Positions 7,312-15,911 of a stretch of 64,000 bases of DNA are shown here, in pieces. Position 1 is the stretch's first letter; every line of letters begins with the position of its first letter. Position numbers and translations under genes: made by a program. The notes under the pieces are model-generated. The model did no database searches and was not told the DNA's origin. It saw only the letters and a list, made by a program, of their open reading frames with translations. Source of the stretch: Cryptosporangium minutisporangium (lineage in GTDB: Bacteria; Actinomycetota; Actinomycetes; Mycobacteriales; Cryptosporangiaceae); NCBI RefSeq assembly GCF_039536245.1, contig NZ_BAAAYN010000001.1, forward strand, positions 31,008-95,007, in the 5' to 3' direction.

Positions 7312-7704
7312 TCAGTCCGGCGTCGTCAGCGCCGAGGTGGACGCGCAGACGCGGCTGACCTGCTGGGAAAGCTCTTGTGCCCGGTCGAGCCTGGCCCGGG
7401 TGATCTCGGTCCACTCGTCGACCACCCGCAACTGCGCTCGCATGACGTCGGCGCGGGCGGCGTCGACGGCCGAGGTCGCCGCCACGACGTCGGCGCGCGG
7501 GCCACCCTCACGGGTCACCGCGGCGAGTTCGGCGGCGCGCGCCGCGAGTCGCTGCACGCTCCCGGCGAAGTCGTCGAGGATGGCAGCGCACCGGGCCTGG
7601 GCGACACCGTCCTCCGCGTCGGCGACCACGCAGGCCTCGGTGAGCGCCTCCCGCTGCGCACGCTGGGCCTCGAGCAGTTCCGGCAGGGACGGTTCCGCCG
7701 CCAT
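7312..7704 (-). CDS. Small alpha-helical hypothetical protein
   Basis: This frame of 130 residues is predicted almost entirely helical, with alanine/arginine/glutamate heptad-like runs (E-A-Q-R-A-Q-R-E-A and L-A-A-R-A-A-E-L-A-A-V). It contains only three cysteines and no signal peptide. It lies 49 bp upstream of the aldo/keto reductase on the same strand and divergent from the histidine phosphatase. Codon bias supports a real gene. I do not recognise the family; a coiled-coil protein is all that can be said. Confidence 0.55.
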   Translation of the reverse strand: MAAEPSLPELLEAQRAQREALTEACVVADAEDGVAQARCAAILDDFAGSVQRLAARAAELAAVTREGGPRADVVAATSAVDAARADVMRAQLRVVDEWTEITRARLDRAQELSQQVSRVCASTSALTTPD

Positions 7705-7917
7705 CGTCAGTCCTCTCTTGGGTCACGCGGAGGCGGCTCGCCCCACCTCGTCCTCGTGCTCCGGCGGTCCGGGTCGACCGACAGTTACCCGTTCCGATCG
7801 GCCGCCGCCGACCGGGGTTGAGCATTCTGCTCCGGGCAGGCACCCGCCCTGCACCTGTCACACGGTTTGAGACAATCGGTCGGTACGTCCCCTCACCTTC
7901 GCGGAGTTGACCCCGGC

Positions 7918-8586
7918 ATGCGCCTGATCCTGATCCGCCACGGCCAGACTCCGTCGAACGTCGCCCACCTGCTCGACACCGCTGTGCCGGGACCGGGGCT
8001 GACCGAACTGGGCCACGAGCAGGCGGCGGCTCTGCCGGAGGTGCTCGCCGACGAGGACATCGACGCGATCTACGTCTCCACGCTGGTCCGCACGCACCTG
8101 ACCGCGGCGCCGCTGGCGGCCGCCCGCGGTCTGCAACCGCTGGTCCGGGACGGCCTGCGGGAGGTCGCCGCGGGCGACCTGGAGATGCGCAGCGACGAGG
8201 ACGCGGTCCACACCTACCTGACGACGCTCTTCGGCTGGTCGCAGGGGGACCTCGAGCTCCGGATGCCGGGCGGCGAGAACGGCGTCGAGGCCCTCGGCCG
8301 GTTCGACGCGGTCGTGGACGAGGCGGCGGCGAGCGGCGCCGGCTCGGTGGCCATGGTCAGCCATGGTGCGGCGATCCGGGCGTGGGTCGCGGCGCGTGCG
8401 GTCAACGTCGACGTCGAATGGGCAGCCGAGCACGCGCTGAGCAACACCGGCGTCGTCATCCTGGAGGGCTCGCCGACCGACGGCTGGAAGGCGCTGACCT
8501 GGGAGGGCAACGCGGTCGAGCTACCGGAGGCCGACGTCGACAGCGGACCAGCCGGGCAGCCGGTCCACGATCAGGCGGGGCGGTGA
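7918..8586 (+). CDS. Histidine phosphatase family protein (phosphoglycerate-mutase-like)
   Basis: From ATG 7918 (GGAG about 12 bases upstream) the protein has 222 residues. It opens with the catalytic signature L-I-L-I-R-H-G-Q-T, the phosphorylated His being in R-H-G. The second conserved His is in V-S-H-G-A-A-I (about residue 142). Upstream codons of the open frame are excluded by poor coding character. Family members dephosphorylate sugar phosphates or other small metabolites; the substrate is not predictable. It stands alone before the DrrAB-like operon. Confidence 0.85.
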   Translation: MRLILIRHGQTPSNVAHLLDTAVPGPGLTELGHEQAAALPEVLADEDIDAIYVSTLVRTHLTAAPLAAARGLQPLVRDGLREVAAGDLEMRSDEDAVHTYLTTLFGWSQGDLELRMPGGENGVEALGRFDAVVDEAAASGAGSVAMVSHGAAIRAWVAARAVNVDVEWAAEHALSNTGVVILEGSPTDGWKALTWEGNAVELPEADVDSGPAGQPVHDQAGR

Positions 8587-8767
8587 CCGGCTCCGGAGGA
8601 GCCGCGCACAGCTGCTGGCCTCGGCGCCGCGCTGAGTAGCCGAATCGAGCCGATCCGCATCGCTCTATTGTCCGCCTACTCATAGATGTAGTACACCTAC
8701 TATCAACGGAGGTACCCGTTCGACTTCTGGGGTAGCCATGTTCCTGCTGAGCGAGGAGGCGACCGAA

Positions 8768-9700
8768 GTGACGGCCGCCGACGACTTCGACCGCACGATC
8801 GACGTCCGGGACCTCCGGATGCGGTACGGGAAGACCGATGTTCTGACCGGCGTGACGTTCAGCGCCCGGCCGGGCGAGGTCATCGTGTTGCTCGGCCCGA
8901 ACGGCGCCGGCAAGACGACGACGATCGAGATCCTCGAAGGATTTCGGATGCGGTCCGCCGGAGAGGTCACCGTGCTCGGCGCGGACCCCGCCCACGAGGG
9001 GGAACGCTGGCGCGCACGGATCGGCATCGTGCTCCAGTCGTGGCGCGACCACAGCCGCTGGCGGGTGAGCGAGTTACTCGAGCACCTCGGGATGTACTAC
9101 CGGGCGTTCGCGGCCGACTCCGACCGCCGGCCGTGGAACGTGGGCGACCTGCTCGACGCCGTCGGGCTGAGCAGCCAGGCCAACGCGAAGATCGGTTCGC
9201 TCTCCGGCGGTCAGCGGCGGCGGTTCGACGTGGCCATCGGCATCGTCGGCCACCCGGAGTTGCTGTTCCTCGACGAGCCGACCGCGGGCTTCGACCCCGA
9301 GGCGCGCCGCGAGTTCCACGACCTCGTCCACGAGATCGCCGACGACGACACCACGATCCTGCTCACCACCCACGACCTCGACGAGGCCGAGAAGCTGGCG
9401 GACCGGATCCTGATCCTCGCCGGGGGCACGATCATCGCCGACGGCTCGCCCGACGCGCTGTCGCGCCAGGTGTCCAGCCAGGCCGAGGTGCGCTGGAGTC
9501 TCGACGGCACGCGGTACGTGCACTCCAGCGACAACGCGACCGCGTTCGTGCGCGACCTGTTCCGGCAGCACGACGAACGGATCACCGATCTCGAGGTACG
9601 CCGCGCCAGCCTCGAGGACACGTACATGGCGATGGTGCGGCAGTTCGAGGCCGGCCGCCGGGACGCCGCGGTCCGCGAGTTCGAGGTGGTGACCCGATGA
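8768..9700 (+). CDS. Daunorubicin-resistance (DrrA)-like ABC transporter ATPase
   Basis: This 310-residue ATPase starts at GTG 8768, chosen because GAGGAG sits nine bases before it; ATG 8738 is an in-frame alternative. Walker A is G-P-N-G-A-G-K-T (43-50). The signature is L-S-G-G-Q-R-R-R. Walker B is L-L-F-L-D-E-P with T-A-G-F-D-P, and the switch His is in T-T-H-D-L-D-E-A. The C-terminal extension is typical of DrrA-like exporters. Its stop overlaps the permease start as ATGA (9697-9700). A small XRE gene closes the operon. Confidence 0.9.
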   Translation: MTAADDFDRTIDVRDLRMRYGKTDVLTGVTFSARPGEVIVLLGPNGAGKTTTIEILEGFRMRSAGEVTVLGADPAHEGERWRARIGIVLQSWRDHSRWRVSELLEHLGMYYRAFAADSDRRPWNVGDLLDAVGLSSQANAKIGSLSGGQRRRFDVAIGIVGHPELLFLDEPTAGFDPEARREFHDLVHEIADDDTTILLTTHDLDEAEKLADRILILAGGTIIADGSPDALSRQVSSQAEVRWSLDGTRYVHSSDNATAFVRDLFRQHDERITDLEVRRASLEDTYMAMVRQFEAGRRDAAVREFEVVTR

Positions 9701-10548
9701 ACCCGACCCTGAGCGCCGTCCGCGCCGGGCTGATCCGCGGCCGGATCGAGCTCCGGCAGACGCTGACCACTCCCCAGGACCTCTTCAGCCACGTGCTACC
9801 CAGCGTCATCTACGTAGCGGTCATGTTCTTCACGCGCGGCTCGACGCTGCCGGGCACCGACTTCTCGCTCGGCTCCCGCACGCTGGCCAGCCTGATCGGC
9901 ATGACCGTGGCGTTCAGCGGCGTCATGACGATGATGATGACGCTGGCGGTCGAACGTGAGGACGGAACGCTGCTGCGGGCCAAGGCCGTGCCCGGCGGCA
10001 CGGTGGGCTATCTGGTCGGCAAGATGGTCATGGTGGCCGCGATGACGCTGATCAACATCCTGATCTTCCTGGTGCCGAGCGTGTTCTTCCTCGACGGCCT
10101 CGCGATCGGCAGCGTCTCGGGCTGGCTGACGCTGCTCTGGGTCCTGGCCCTCGGGCTCGTCACGATGCTGCCGCTCGGCGCGATCTTCGGCGCCGTGCTG
10201 ACCCATCCGCGCAACGCCGGGCTCGTCACGCTGCCGTTGATGGGGGTGATCGCCCTCTCCGGGGTCTTCTACCCCATCGACGGTTACCCGGGGTGGCTGC
10301 AGACCATCGGGCACCTCTTCCCGGTGTACTGGCTGGCGCTCGGCACTCGCGCGGCCTTGCTGCCGGACAGCATGGCCGCGGTGGAGAGCGCCGGCTCCTG
10401 GCAGCACCTGGAGACGCTCGGTGTCCTCAGCGCGTGGGCGGTGGTCACGCTGATCGCGGCGCCTATCGTGCTTCGGAGGATGGCGCGCCGGGAGTCCGGC
10501 TCCACCGTGGCGGTGCGGCGGGAACGGGCGCTCCAGCGCGCCGCGTGA
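9697..10548 (+). CDS. DrrB-like ABC-2 transporter permease
   Basis: This 283-residue membrane protein begins at ATG 9697 within the ATPase stop. It has about six hydrophobic helices (approximately residues 31-46, 63-83, 110-133, 140-163, 170-193 and 228-248). The segment G-V-F-Y-P-I-D-G-Y-P-G-W-L-Q is the hallmark loop before the last helices in ABC-2 permeases. It should form the export pore with the preceding ATPase. Drug or lipid export is inferred only from family resemblance. Confidence 0.88.
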   Translation: MNPTLSAVRAGLIRGRIELRQTLTTPQDLFSHVLPSVIYVAVMFFTRGSTLPGTDFSLGSRTLASLIGMTVAFSGVMTMMMTLAVEREDGTLLRAKAVPGGTVGYLVGKMVMVAAMTLINILIFLVPSVFFLDGLAIGSVSGWLTLLWVLALGLVTMLPLGAIFGAVLTHPRNAGLVTLPLMGVIALSGVFYPIDGYPGWLQTIGHLFPVYWLALGTRAALLPDSMAAVESAGSWQHLETLGVLSAWAVVTLIAAPIVLRRMARRESGSTVAVRRERALQRAA

Positions 10549-10555
10549 GGGAGAC

Positions 10556-10810
10556 ATGGACAAGAAGGACAGCCACGAGACGATCTACAACCGGATCGCG
10601 ATGCTGCGGGCCGAGCGTGGCATCTCGCGGCGCGAGCTGGCCGAAGCGCTCGGCGTGCACTACCAGACGGTGGGTTACCTGGAGCGTGGCGAGTACAGCC
10701 CGTCCCTGCACCTCGCGCTGCGGATCGCCGAGTACTTCGAGGTGGCGGTGGAGGTGGTGTTCTCCACCTCCCCGTTCCCCCGCCTGGGCAGTTCGCGCCG
10801 CTCGGCCTGA
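10556..10810 (+). CDS. Small XRE-family helix-turn-helix regulator
   Basis: This 84-residue protein consists of one Cro/C1-type domain: Y-N-R-I-A-M-L-R-A-E-R-G-I-S-R-R-E-L-A, then the recognition helix H-Y-Q-T-V-G-Y-L-E-R-G-E-Y-S-P-S-L, with a short tail. Its ATG is seven bases after the permease stop, so it is the third gene of the exporter operon and probably its autoregulator. The region before the operon (8680-8705) has an AT-rich imperfect repeat that could be its target. Confidence 0.85.
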   Translation: MDKKDSHETIYNRIAMLRAERGISRRELAEALGVHYQTVGYLERGEYSPSLHLALRIAEYFEVAVEVVFSTSPFPRLGSSRRSA

Positions 10811-10818
10811 GTCCCGCC

Positions 10819-11814
10819 TCAGTGAGCGGGCAGGCCGGGCCGGGCGCTCGGTGGGTCGTCGGGAGTGATCGCGCGGCGGTAGCGCTCGGCGAGCCGGCCG
10901 ACCGCCTCGACGAGCTCGGGACCGTCCACGACCGTGAAGTCCGCGTCGAGCAGACCGAGGTAGTGCGCGAGCCGCTGCGGGTTGTCCGAGCCGGGCGTGA
11001 ACTCGCACCGGTCCGGGCCGAGTGGCTGCACGTCGACCGGTACCGGAATGCGATCCCGGACGTACTCCGCGGGCGCGTGCACGATCACCCGGGCCCGGTA
11101 GTGCCAGGGCGCCGCGCCAACGCTCCGGGCCACGGCGGCGGTGATCTCCGCGTCCGGCGGCAGCGCCCGCGGGGTGAAGCGCGGGCCGCCCGGCGTGCGG
11201 GGCGTGATCCGGTCGGCGCGGAACGTCCGCCAGTCCGCCCGATCGGTGTCCCAGGCCACCAGGTACCAGCGGCTGCGGTCGTGGACGAGGCGGTACGGCT
11301 CGACGTCCCGCCGGGTCTCGGTGCCGTCGTGCGACCGGTAGTCGAAGCGGAGCCGCTCGTGGTCACGGCAGGCGCCGGCGATCGTCGTGAGCACCGCCGA
11401 GTCGACCCGCGGGCCGGACACGGGCATCGGCAGCGCGAACTCCCGGAAGGCCGCGGCCCGGTGACGCAGCCGCGCCGGCAGCACTTGGTGCACCTTGGCC
11501 AGTGCTCGCACCGAGGTCTCCTCGATCCCGGCGACCGAGCCGCCCGCGGCGGTACGTAGTCCGACGACGACGGCGACGGCCTCCTCGTCGTCGAGCAGCA
11601 GTGGCGGCAGGGCGGCACCGGTGCCCAGTCGGTAGCCGCCGGCCACCCCGGGGCGGGCGTCCACCGGGTAGCCGAGGCCGCGCAGGCGCTCGACGTCCTT
11701 ACGGATCGTCCGCGCAGTCACCTCGAGCCGCGCCGCGAGCTCCGCCGAGGTCCAGTCACGACGGCTCTGCAAGAGCGACAGCAACCGCAGCAGGCGTCCG
11801 GAAGTTTCTTGCAT
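10819..11814 (-). CDS. WYL-domain (YafY/PafC-like) transcriptional regulator 1
   Basis: This 331-residue protein has an N-terminal winged HTH ([15 protein letters not shown], then recognition helix T-A-R-T-I-R-K-D-V-E-R-L-R). A WYL-type ligand domain (about 140-215, with S-R-W-Y-L-V-A-W-D and W-R-T-F-R-A-D-R-I) and a C-terminal WCX extension follow. ATG 11814 aligns with the start of the paralogue at 28976; an upstream ATG at 11823 is possible. It is divergent from an epoxide hydrolase across a 25-bp inverted repeat, so it likely controls that gene and itself. Confidence 0.88.
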   Translation of the reverse strand: MQETSGRLLRLLSLLQSRRDWTSAELAARLEVTARTIRKDVERLRGLGYPVDARPGVAGGYRLGTGAALPPLLLDDEEAVAVVVGLRTAAGGSVAGIEETSVRALAKVHQVLPARLRHRAAAFREFALPMPVSGPRVDSAVLTTIAGACRDHERLRFDYRSHDGTETRRDVEPYRLVHDRSRWYLVAWDTDRADWRTFRADRITPRTPGGPRFTPRALPPDAEITAAVARSVGAAPWHYRARVIVHAPAEYVRDRIPVPVDVQPLGPDRCEFTPGSDNPQRLAHYLGLLDADFTVVDGPELVEAVGRLAERYRRAITPDDPPSARPGLPAH

Positions 11815-11833
11815 GCCCACCATCTTCGCTGCA

Positions 11834-11858
11834 ATTGCGGAACGAACTGATCCGCAAT
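11834..11858. promoter_or_regulatory. Operator between WYL regulator 1 and epoxide hydrolase 1
   Basis: Perfect arms ATTGCGGA (11834-11841) and TCCGCAAT (11851-11858) flank the 9-bp spacer ACGAACTGA. Placed between divergent genes, it ends 45 bp before the epoxide hydrolase start. The same design (GGA-ACGAAC-N3-TCC with flanking ATT/AAT) recurs in the same orientation relative to the hydrolase gene at 28934-28956, next to the paralogous pair. Confidence 0.75.
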
Positions 11859-11903
11859 GGACTCTACCGTCGCTCTCGACACCAACTCAGAGGGAGACGC
11901 ACG

Positions 11904-13013
11904 ATGAGCGAGGCCGTCCGACCGTTCCGAATCGCTGTTCCGCAGTCCGACCTCGACGACCTGCATGCGCGCCTCGCGGGCGCCCGCTGGCCCGCCGAGT
12001 CGCCCGGCGAGGGCTCCACCCGGGGAGTGTCGCTGGCCCACCTCCGGGAGCTGGCCGACCACTGGCGGACGACGTACGACTGGCGGGCCGCGGAGGCCGA
12101 GCTGAACCGCTATCCACAGTTCGTCACCGAGGTCGAGGGCCAGCGCATCCACTTCCTGCACGTGCGGTCGGCGCGTCCGGACGCCACCGCGCTGATGCTC
12201 ACGCACGGGTATCCGAGCTCCCCCGCCGAGTTCCTGGACCTGATCGAGTTATTGACCGCGGACTTCCACCTGGTCGTGCCGTCGCTGCCGGGGTACGGCT
12301 TCTCGACACCGCTGTCCGGAGCGGGCTGGACGTTGAGCCGGACCGCGCGGGCGTGGGCGGAGATCATGCGCCGGCTGGGCTACCCGCGCTACGGGGTGCA
12401 CGGCGGGGACATCGGCGCCGGCGTCTCCGGCGCGGTCGCGGCGATCGACGGTGACCACGTGCTCGGCATCCACGTGGTGACCGAGCCGTTGACGGCTGCG
12501 GCCACCGCGACGTTCATCCCGGGAATGGCCGACAACCTCGACGAGTCCGACCCCGTCGACAAGCTGATCCTGGACCGGATGGCCGCGTTCCGCGACGAGG
12601 GCTCGGGCTACCTGGCCATCCAGAACAGCCGCCCGCAGACGATCGCTTACGGGCTCAGCGATTCGCCGGTGTTCCAGCTCGCCTGGATCGCCGACAGCTT
12701 CGAGGCGTGGACGCAGCTGCCGGTTGACCGCGATCGGCTGCTGACCAACGTCAGCCTGTACTGGTTCACCGGTGCGGGGTCGGGCGCCGCGCACACGCTC
12801 TACGACCAGGCGCACTCGTCGGACTGGGGCGGGCCCGTGTCGGCGCCGCAGGGGTTCGCGGTCTTCGGTGCCGACGAGACGGTCCGGCGGCTCGTTCCCG
12901 CCCCCGAGGGGACGCACTGGACCGAGTTCGCCCACGGCGGGCACTTCCCGGCGCTGGAGGCACCGGCCGATCTCGCCGCCGACCTGCGGGCGTTCTTCGG
13001 GCCGCTGTCCTGA
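11904..13013 (+). CDS. Epoxide hydrolase (EHN-domain alpha/beta hydrolase) 1
   Basis: This 369-residue protein has the epoxide-hydrolase N-terminal domain (residues 5-110, with Y-D-W-R and H-F-L-H-V-R-S). An alpha/beta-hydrolase core follows, with oxyanion motif H-G-Y-P (101-104), nucleophile Asp169 in H-G-G-D-I-G-A, and a catalytic His near the C-terminus in A-H-G-G-H-F-P. The reaction is hydrolysis of epoxides to diols. ATG 11904 has AGGGAG upstream. It is about 40-45% similar by eye to the second copy at 27802-28914, and each copy sits opposite a WYL regulator. A strong terminator follows. Confidence 0.9.
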   Translation: MSEAVRPFRIAVPQSDLDDLHARLAGARWPAESPGEGSTRGVSLAHLRELADHWRTTYDWRAAEAELNRYPQFVTEVEGQRIHFLHVRSARPDATALMLTHGYPSSPAEFLDLIELLTADFHLVVPSLPGYGFSTPLSGAGWTLSRTARAWAEIMRRLGYPRYGVHGGDIGAGVSGAVAAIDGDHVLGIHVVTEPLTAAATATFIPGMADNLDESDPVDKLILDRMAAFRDEGSGYLAIQNSRPQTIAYGLSDSPVFQLAWIADSFEAWTQLPVDRDRLLTNVSLYWFTGAGSGAAHTLYDQAHSSDWGGPVSAPQGFAVFGADETVRRLVPAPEGTHWTEFAHGGHFPALEAPADLAADLRAFFGPLS

Positions 13014-13026
13014 TCTCCGGTTCCTC

Positions 13027-13070
13027 CCGCCTCGGCCGGCCGTCGGATATTCGACGGCCGGCCGAGGCGG
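13027..13070 (+). terminator. Strong hairpin terminator after epoxide hydrolase 1
   Basis: Two perfectly complementary 19-nt arms (13027-13045 and 13052-13070, rich in GGCCGGCC) enclose a six-base GATATT loop. It lies 13 bp past the hydrolase stop and separates it from the co-directional FAD monooxygenase, showing that the two genes are separate units. Confidence 0.8.
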
Positions 13071-13130
13071 ACGCCGGTAACGTCGCCGTCGCAGCGCACC
13101 CACCACGCCGGCCGGGCGAGGAGGAGGACG

Positions 13131-14330
13131 ATGAGCACGCCGGGATTGTCGATCGGGGTCATCGGCGGGGGGATCGGCGGTCTGAGCGCGGCGTTGTCCC
13201 TGCGGGCGGCGGGCTTCGACGTGCACGTGTACGAGCAGGCGTCCGCGCTGGGTGAGGTGGGTGCCGGCGTCCAGGTCAGCCCGAACGCCTCCCGCATCCT
13301 GCACCGCCTGGGGCTGGGTCCCGCGCTCGCACGCACCGGCGTCGAACCGCTGGCCATGCACCAGCGTCGCTGGGACGACGGCCGGACGCTCCTGCGTACG
13401 CCCCTGGCCGAGCGGCTTCGAGCCCGATTCGGCTTTCCGCACTACCAGATGCACCGCGCGGACCTGCTCGCCGCGCTCGCGGCTGCGCTGCCCGCCGAGC
13501 GGATCCACCTCGGACACCGGCTGGTCGACGTCGTCGACCACGGCGACGTCGTGGAGGCGCGATTCGCCGGCGGGCAACGGGCCGAGGTCGACGTGCTGGT
13601 GGGCGCCGACGGCATCCACTCCCCCGTCCGTGCCGCGCTGTTCGGACCCACCCAGCCCCGGTTCACCGGCTGCGTCGCCTACCGCGGGCTGGTCCCGGCC
13701 GAGCGGCTCGAGCACCTCTCGCTGGAGGTCACCGCGCAGATCTGGATGGGGCCCGGCCGGCACTTCGTGCACTACTTCGTCGCCGGTCGGCGGCTCGTCA
13801 ACTTCGTCGCGGTCGTCGAACAGGACAGCTGGACCCGGGAGTCCTGGACCGACGCCGGCGACGTCGCCGACGCGCTCGCCGCGTTCGACGGCTGGCACCC
13901 GCAGCTGCGGGAGATTCTGAAGGCCGTCGACGGGACGTTCGTCTGGGCGTTGTTCGACCGGGCGCCGCTCGACCGGTGGTCCAGCGGCCGGGTGACGCTG
14001 CTCGGCGACGCCTGCCACCCGATGCTGCCATTCATGGCGCAGGGCGCGGCCATGGCGATCGAGGACGGCGCCACGCTCGCCGCGTGCCTGGCCGACGCGG
14101 GAGCCGCCGGAAGCGCCGCGGACCCGGCCGAGGCGTTACGCCGGTACGAGCAACTCCGGCTCCCCCGCACCGCACGCCTGCAGGCGATGTCGGCGGAGAA
14201 CAAGACACGCTTCCACCTGCCCGACGGGTCCGACCAGCACCAGCGCGACGCGCTGATGGCCGCCGGCCGGACGGACTTCTCCTTCGACGCGGTGGCCTGG
14301 ATCTACGAACACGACGCCGGCGTGCTCTGA
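13131..14330 (+). CDS. FAD-dependent aromatic monooxygenase (salicylate-hydroxylase-like)
   Basis: This 399-residue flavoprotein starts at ATG 13131 with GAGGAGGAGG just upstream. It has the Rossmann motif I-G-G-G-I-G-G-L (about 10-17) and the second FAD motif V-G-A-D-G-I-H-S-P-V-R (about 158-168). The group A signature L-L-G-D-A-C-H-P-M-L-P-F-M-A-Q-G-A (about 287-303) is also present. Members hydroxylate aromatic acids with NAD(P)H and O2. It follows the terminator and is convergent with PIG-L, so it is monocistronic. The substrate is inferred only loosely. Confidence 0.9.
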   Translation: MSTPGLSIGVIGGGIGGLSAALSLRAAGFDVHVYEQASALGEVGAGVQVSPNASRILHRLGLGPALARTGVEPLAMHQRRWDDGRTLLRTPLAERLRARFGFPHYQMHRADLLAALAAALPAERIHLGHRLVDVVDHGDVVEARFAGGQRAEVDVLVGADGIHSPVRAALFGPTQPRFTGCVAYRGLVPAERLEHLSLEVTAQIWMGPGRHFVHYFVAGRRLVNFVAVVEQDSWTRESWTDAGDVADALAAFDGWHPQLREILKAVDGTFVWALFDRAPLDRWSSGRVTLLGDACHPMLPFMAQGAAMAIEDGATLAACLADAGAAGSAADPAEALRRYEQLRLPRTARLQAMSAENKTRFHLPDGSDQHQRDALMAAGRTDFSFDAVAWIYEHDAGVL

Positions 14331-14346
14331 GACCGCCGGAGCGACC

Positions 14347-15108
14347 TCAGAGGAGCCCGAGCCGGAACACCTCGAACGCGGCTCCGTACGTGACGCCCAG
14401 GCGGCTGCCGATCTGCCGGGCGAAGCCCTCCAGGAATTCCTCGGCGTCGAAGTCCCCCGAGCCGAGACCGCGCAGGTAGACGGCGTGCGCCTCGAGCGAC
14501 CGGACGCCCAGCCCGAACGTGTCAGTGGTGTCGACGCCGTGCTTGGACAGCGGTGAGCTCGCCGCCCACACCTCTCGGACGCCGCCCCACCGCTCCAGGC
14601 CCTCGTCGATCTGCTCGCGGAACACCCAGCGGTTCGCGGCGTCGCGCACGGCGTCCAGGACGGCCCGGCCGGTGACGATGTGGTCGGACATGTTCAGCGC
14701 GTCGCCGGTCTCGTCCCAGCTGTCCCGGAAGTTGTTCGTGATGACGATCTCCGGCCGGTACTCGCGGATCACCCGGCTCAACGTCCGGCGCAGCGGGATG
14801 CCGTACTCCAGGACGCCGTCGGGCAGCCCGAGGAAGTCGACCCGGGACACTCCGACGATCTCCGCGGACGCCCGCTGCTCCGCCTCCCGCGCCGGTCCGG
14901 CCTCGGCGGGGTCCATGCCGTCGATACCGGCCTCGCCGCTGGTGAGCAGCGTGTAGGCGACCTCTTTGCCCTGCGCGGTCCAACGGGCGACCGCCGCCGC
15001 GGCACCGAACTCCAGATCGTCGGGGTGAGCCACGATGGCCAGCGCGCGCTGCCAGTCCTCGGTGACGGGCTCGAGCGGATTCGGAACCGCAGGGGCGTCA
15101 GCAGTCAT
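14347..15108 (-). CDS. PIG-L family zinc-dependent N-deacetylase
   Basis: From ATG 15108 the protein has 253 residues. The zinc site is read from V-A-H-P-D-D-L-E (about residues 26-33, His plus Asp) and the later His in M-S-D-H-I-V. This family includes the mycothiol enzymes MshB and Mca and LmbE-like deacetylases acting on N-acetyl sugars. The protein is a little shorter than MshB (about 290) and lacks obvious MshB-specific context, so a specific substrate is not assigned. Confidence 0.85.
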   Translation of the reverse strand: MTADAPAVPNPLEPVTEDWQRALAIVAHPDDLEFGAAAAVARWTAQGKEVAYTLLTSGEAGIDGMDPAEAGPAREAEQRASAEIVGVSRVDFLGLPDGVLEYGIPLRRTLSRVIREYRPEIVITNNFRDSWDETGDALNMSDHIVTGRAVLDAVRDAANRWVFREQIDEGLERWGGVREVWAASSPLSKHGVDTTDTFGLGVRSLEAHAVYLRGLGSGDFDAEEFLEGFARQIGSRLGVTYGAAFEVFRLGLL

Positions 15109-15160
15109 GGACCTATCTTGGTGGACCGGCGGTTGCCGCGTCAGCAGGCCCGACCCCCGT

Positions 15161-15379
15161 TTACACCATGATCCTGAGGAATCGGCAGCCGACCGAAGAC
15201 CATTTCGGACGGCAGAGCAGGCCCTCGGTGGAGGTAATCGAGAGCGAGTCACGAGGAATGGTGGGACGACCTGGAGCCTCGTACTGTCGGGTGACGGCAA
15301 AGCCGGGACCGCGGGTCATGCGACGACGCAATCGACGGCGGGGTACAGGTCGGTCGACCAGCGTGGGAGTGGTGGTCAT
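15161..15379 (-). CDS. Possible small Arg-rich protein upstream of the PIG-L gene
   Basis: A 72-codon frame starts at ATG 15379 directly behind a near-perfect GAGGAGG site, which is why it is listed. The peptide has an N-terminal P-R-R-R-L-R-R-R run followed by G-P-G-F-A-V-T-R-Q. Its later codons lose the GC3 bias of real genes here, so the 3' half may be non-coding or degenerate. It lies 52 bp upstream of the PIG-L gene on the same strand. No family is recognised. The rest of the 15.1-15.45 kb interval shows no gene. Confidence 0.3.
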   Translation of the reverse strand: MTTTPTLVDRPVPRRRLRRRMTRGPGFAVTRQYEAPGRPTIPRDSLSITSTEGLLCRPKWSSVGCRFLRIMV

Positions 15380-15452
15380 GGGCCCTCCTCAAAGTGAAAC
15401 GGGCAGATAAAAGAAGCAGTAATCAACAGCCATGAGATTCGAGCGCTCTCGG

Positions 15453-15911
15453 TCAGCGCCAGACTTTGTATCGGAGCGCTTGGAGGTCGGGCTCGATGTA
15501 GTCCACGTCGTACAGGACCATGAAAACGGCACCGTTGGGCACGTTGGTGGCGAGCACGGTCCGCTTCCATGCCGGGGTCGAACAGGCGCGAACCGGCTCG
15601 GTGTAGGTCGGGTCGGTGCCGTCCTTGGACAGGAACGCCACCAGGAACGTCTGGCACCGGTCGCGGGGAACGCGCGGGTCACGGATGTGGGAAACGGCGA
15701 TCGTCGTGCAGCGGGAGCGGGGCACCGTGATCGGTTTCGAAGCGACACGACCCGCCTCGTAGAACGCGATGTCTGGTCGGGTGGGCAGGCATCTGTTGCC
15801 GTGTCCTGCGCTGCTGGAGGCGGGTTGGTGGGCGGCGGCGGGGGTGAGGGGAGTCAGGGCAGCCAATCCGGCTGCCGCGAGTACGGTCGTGGCCGATACG
15901 AATCGTTTCAT
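15453..15911 (-). CDS. Secreted hypothetical protein with four mature-region cysteines
   Basis: This 152-residue protein has a clear signal peptide (K-R-F at the start, hydrophobic core, A-A-A cleavage region near residues 25-27). Its cysteines lie at about positions 41, 68, 85 and 109, suggesting two disulphides in the exported form. No catalytic motif is recognised. ATG 15911 is preceded by an AT-rich stretch (15912-15960, including a run of seven T) with only a weak ribosome-binding site. It stands alone. Confidence 0.65.
   Translation of the reverse strand: MKRFVSATTVLAAAGLAALTPLTPAAAHQPASSSAGHGNRCLPTRPDIAFYEAGRVASKPITVPRSRCTTIAVSHIRDPRVPRDRCQTFLVAFLSKDGTDPTYTEPVRACSTPAWKRTVLATNVPNGAVFMVLYDVDYIEPDLQALRYKVWR

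Noticed and set aside
8680-8705. Operator of the XRE regulator in the AT-rich stretch before the DrrA-like gene
   Set aside because: The inverted repeat is imperfect (several mismatches), so it was only mentioned in the XRE entry and not listed as a site.
12249-14018. 589-codon minus-strand frame spanning the epoxide hydrolase and FAD monooxygenase
   Set aside because: It is antisense to two well-supported genes and crosses the strong hairpin at 13027-13070; no domain is recognisable.
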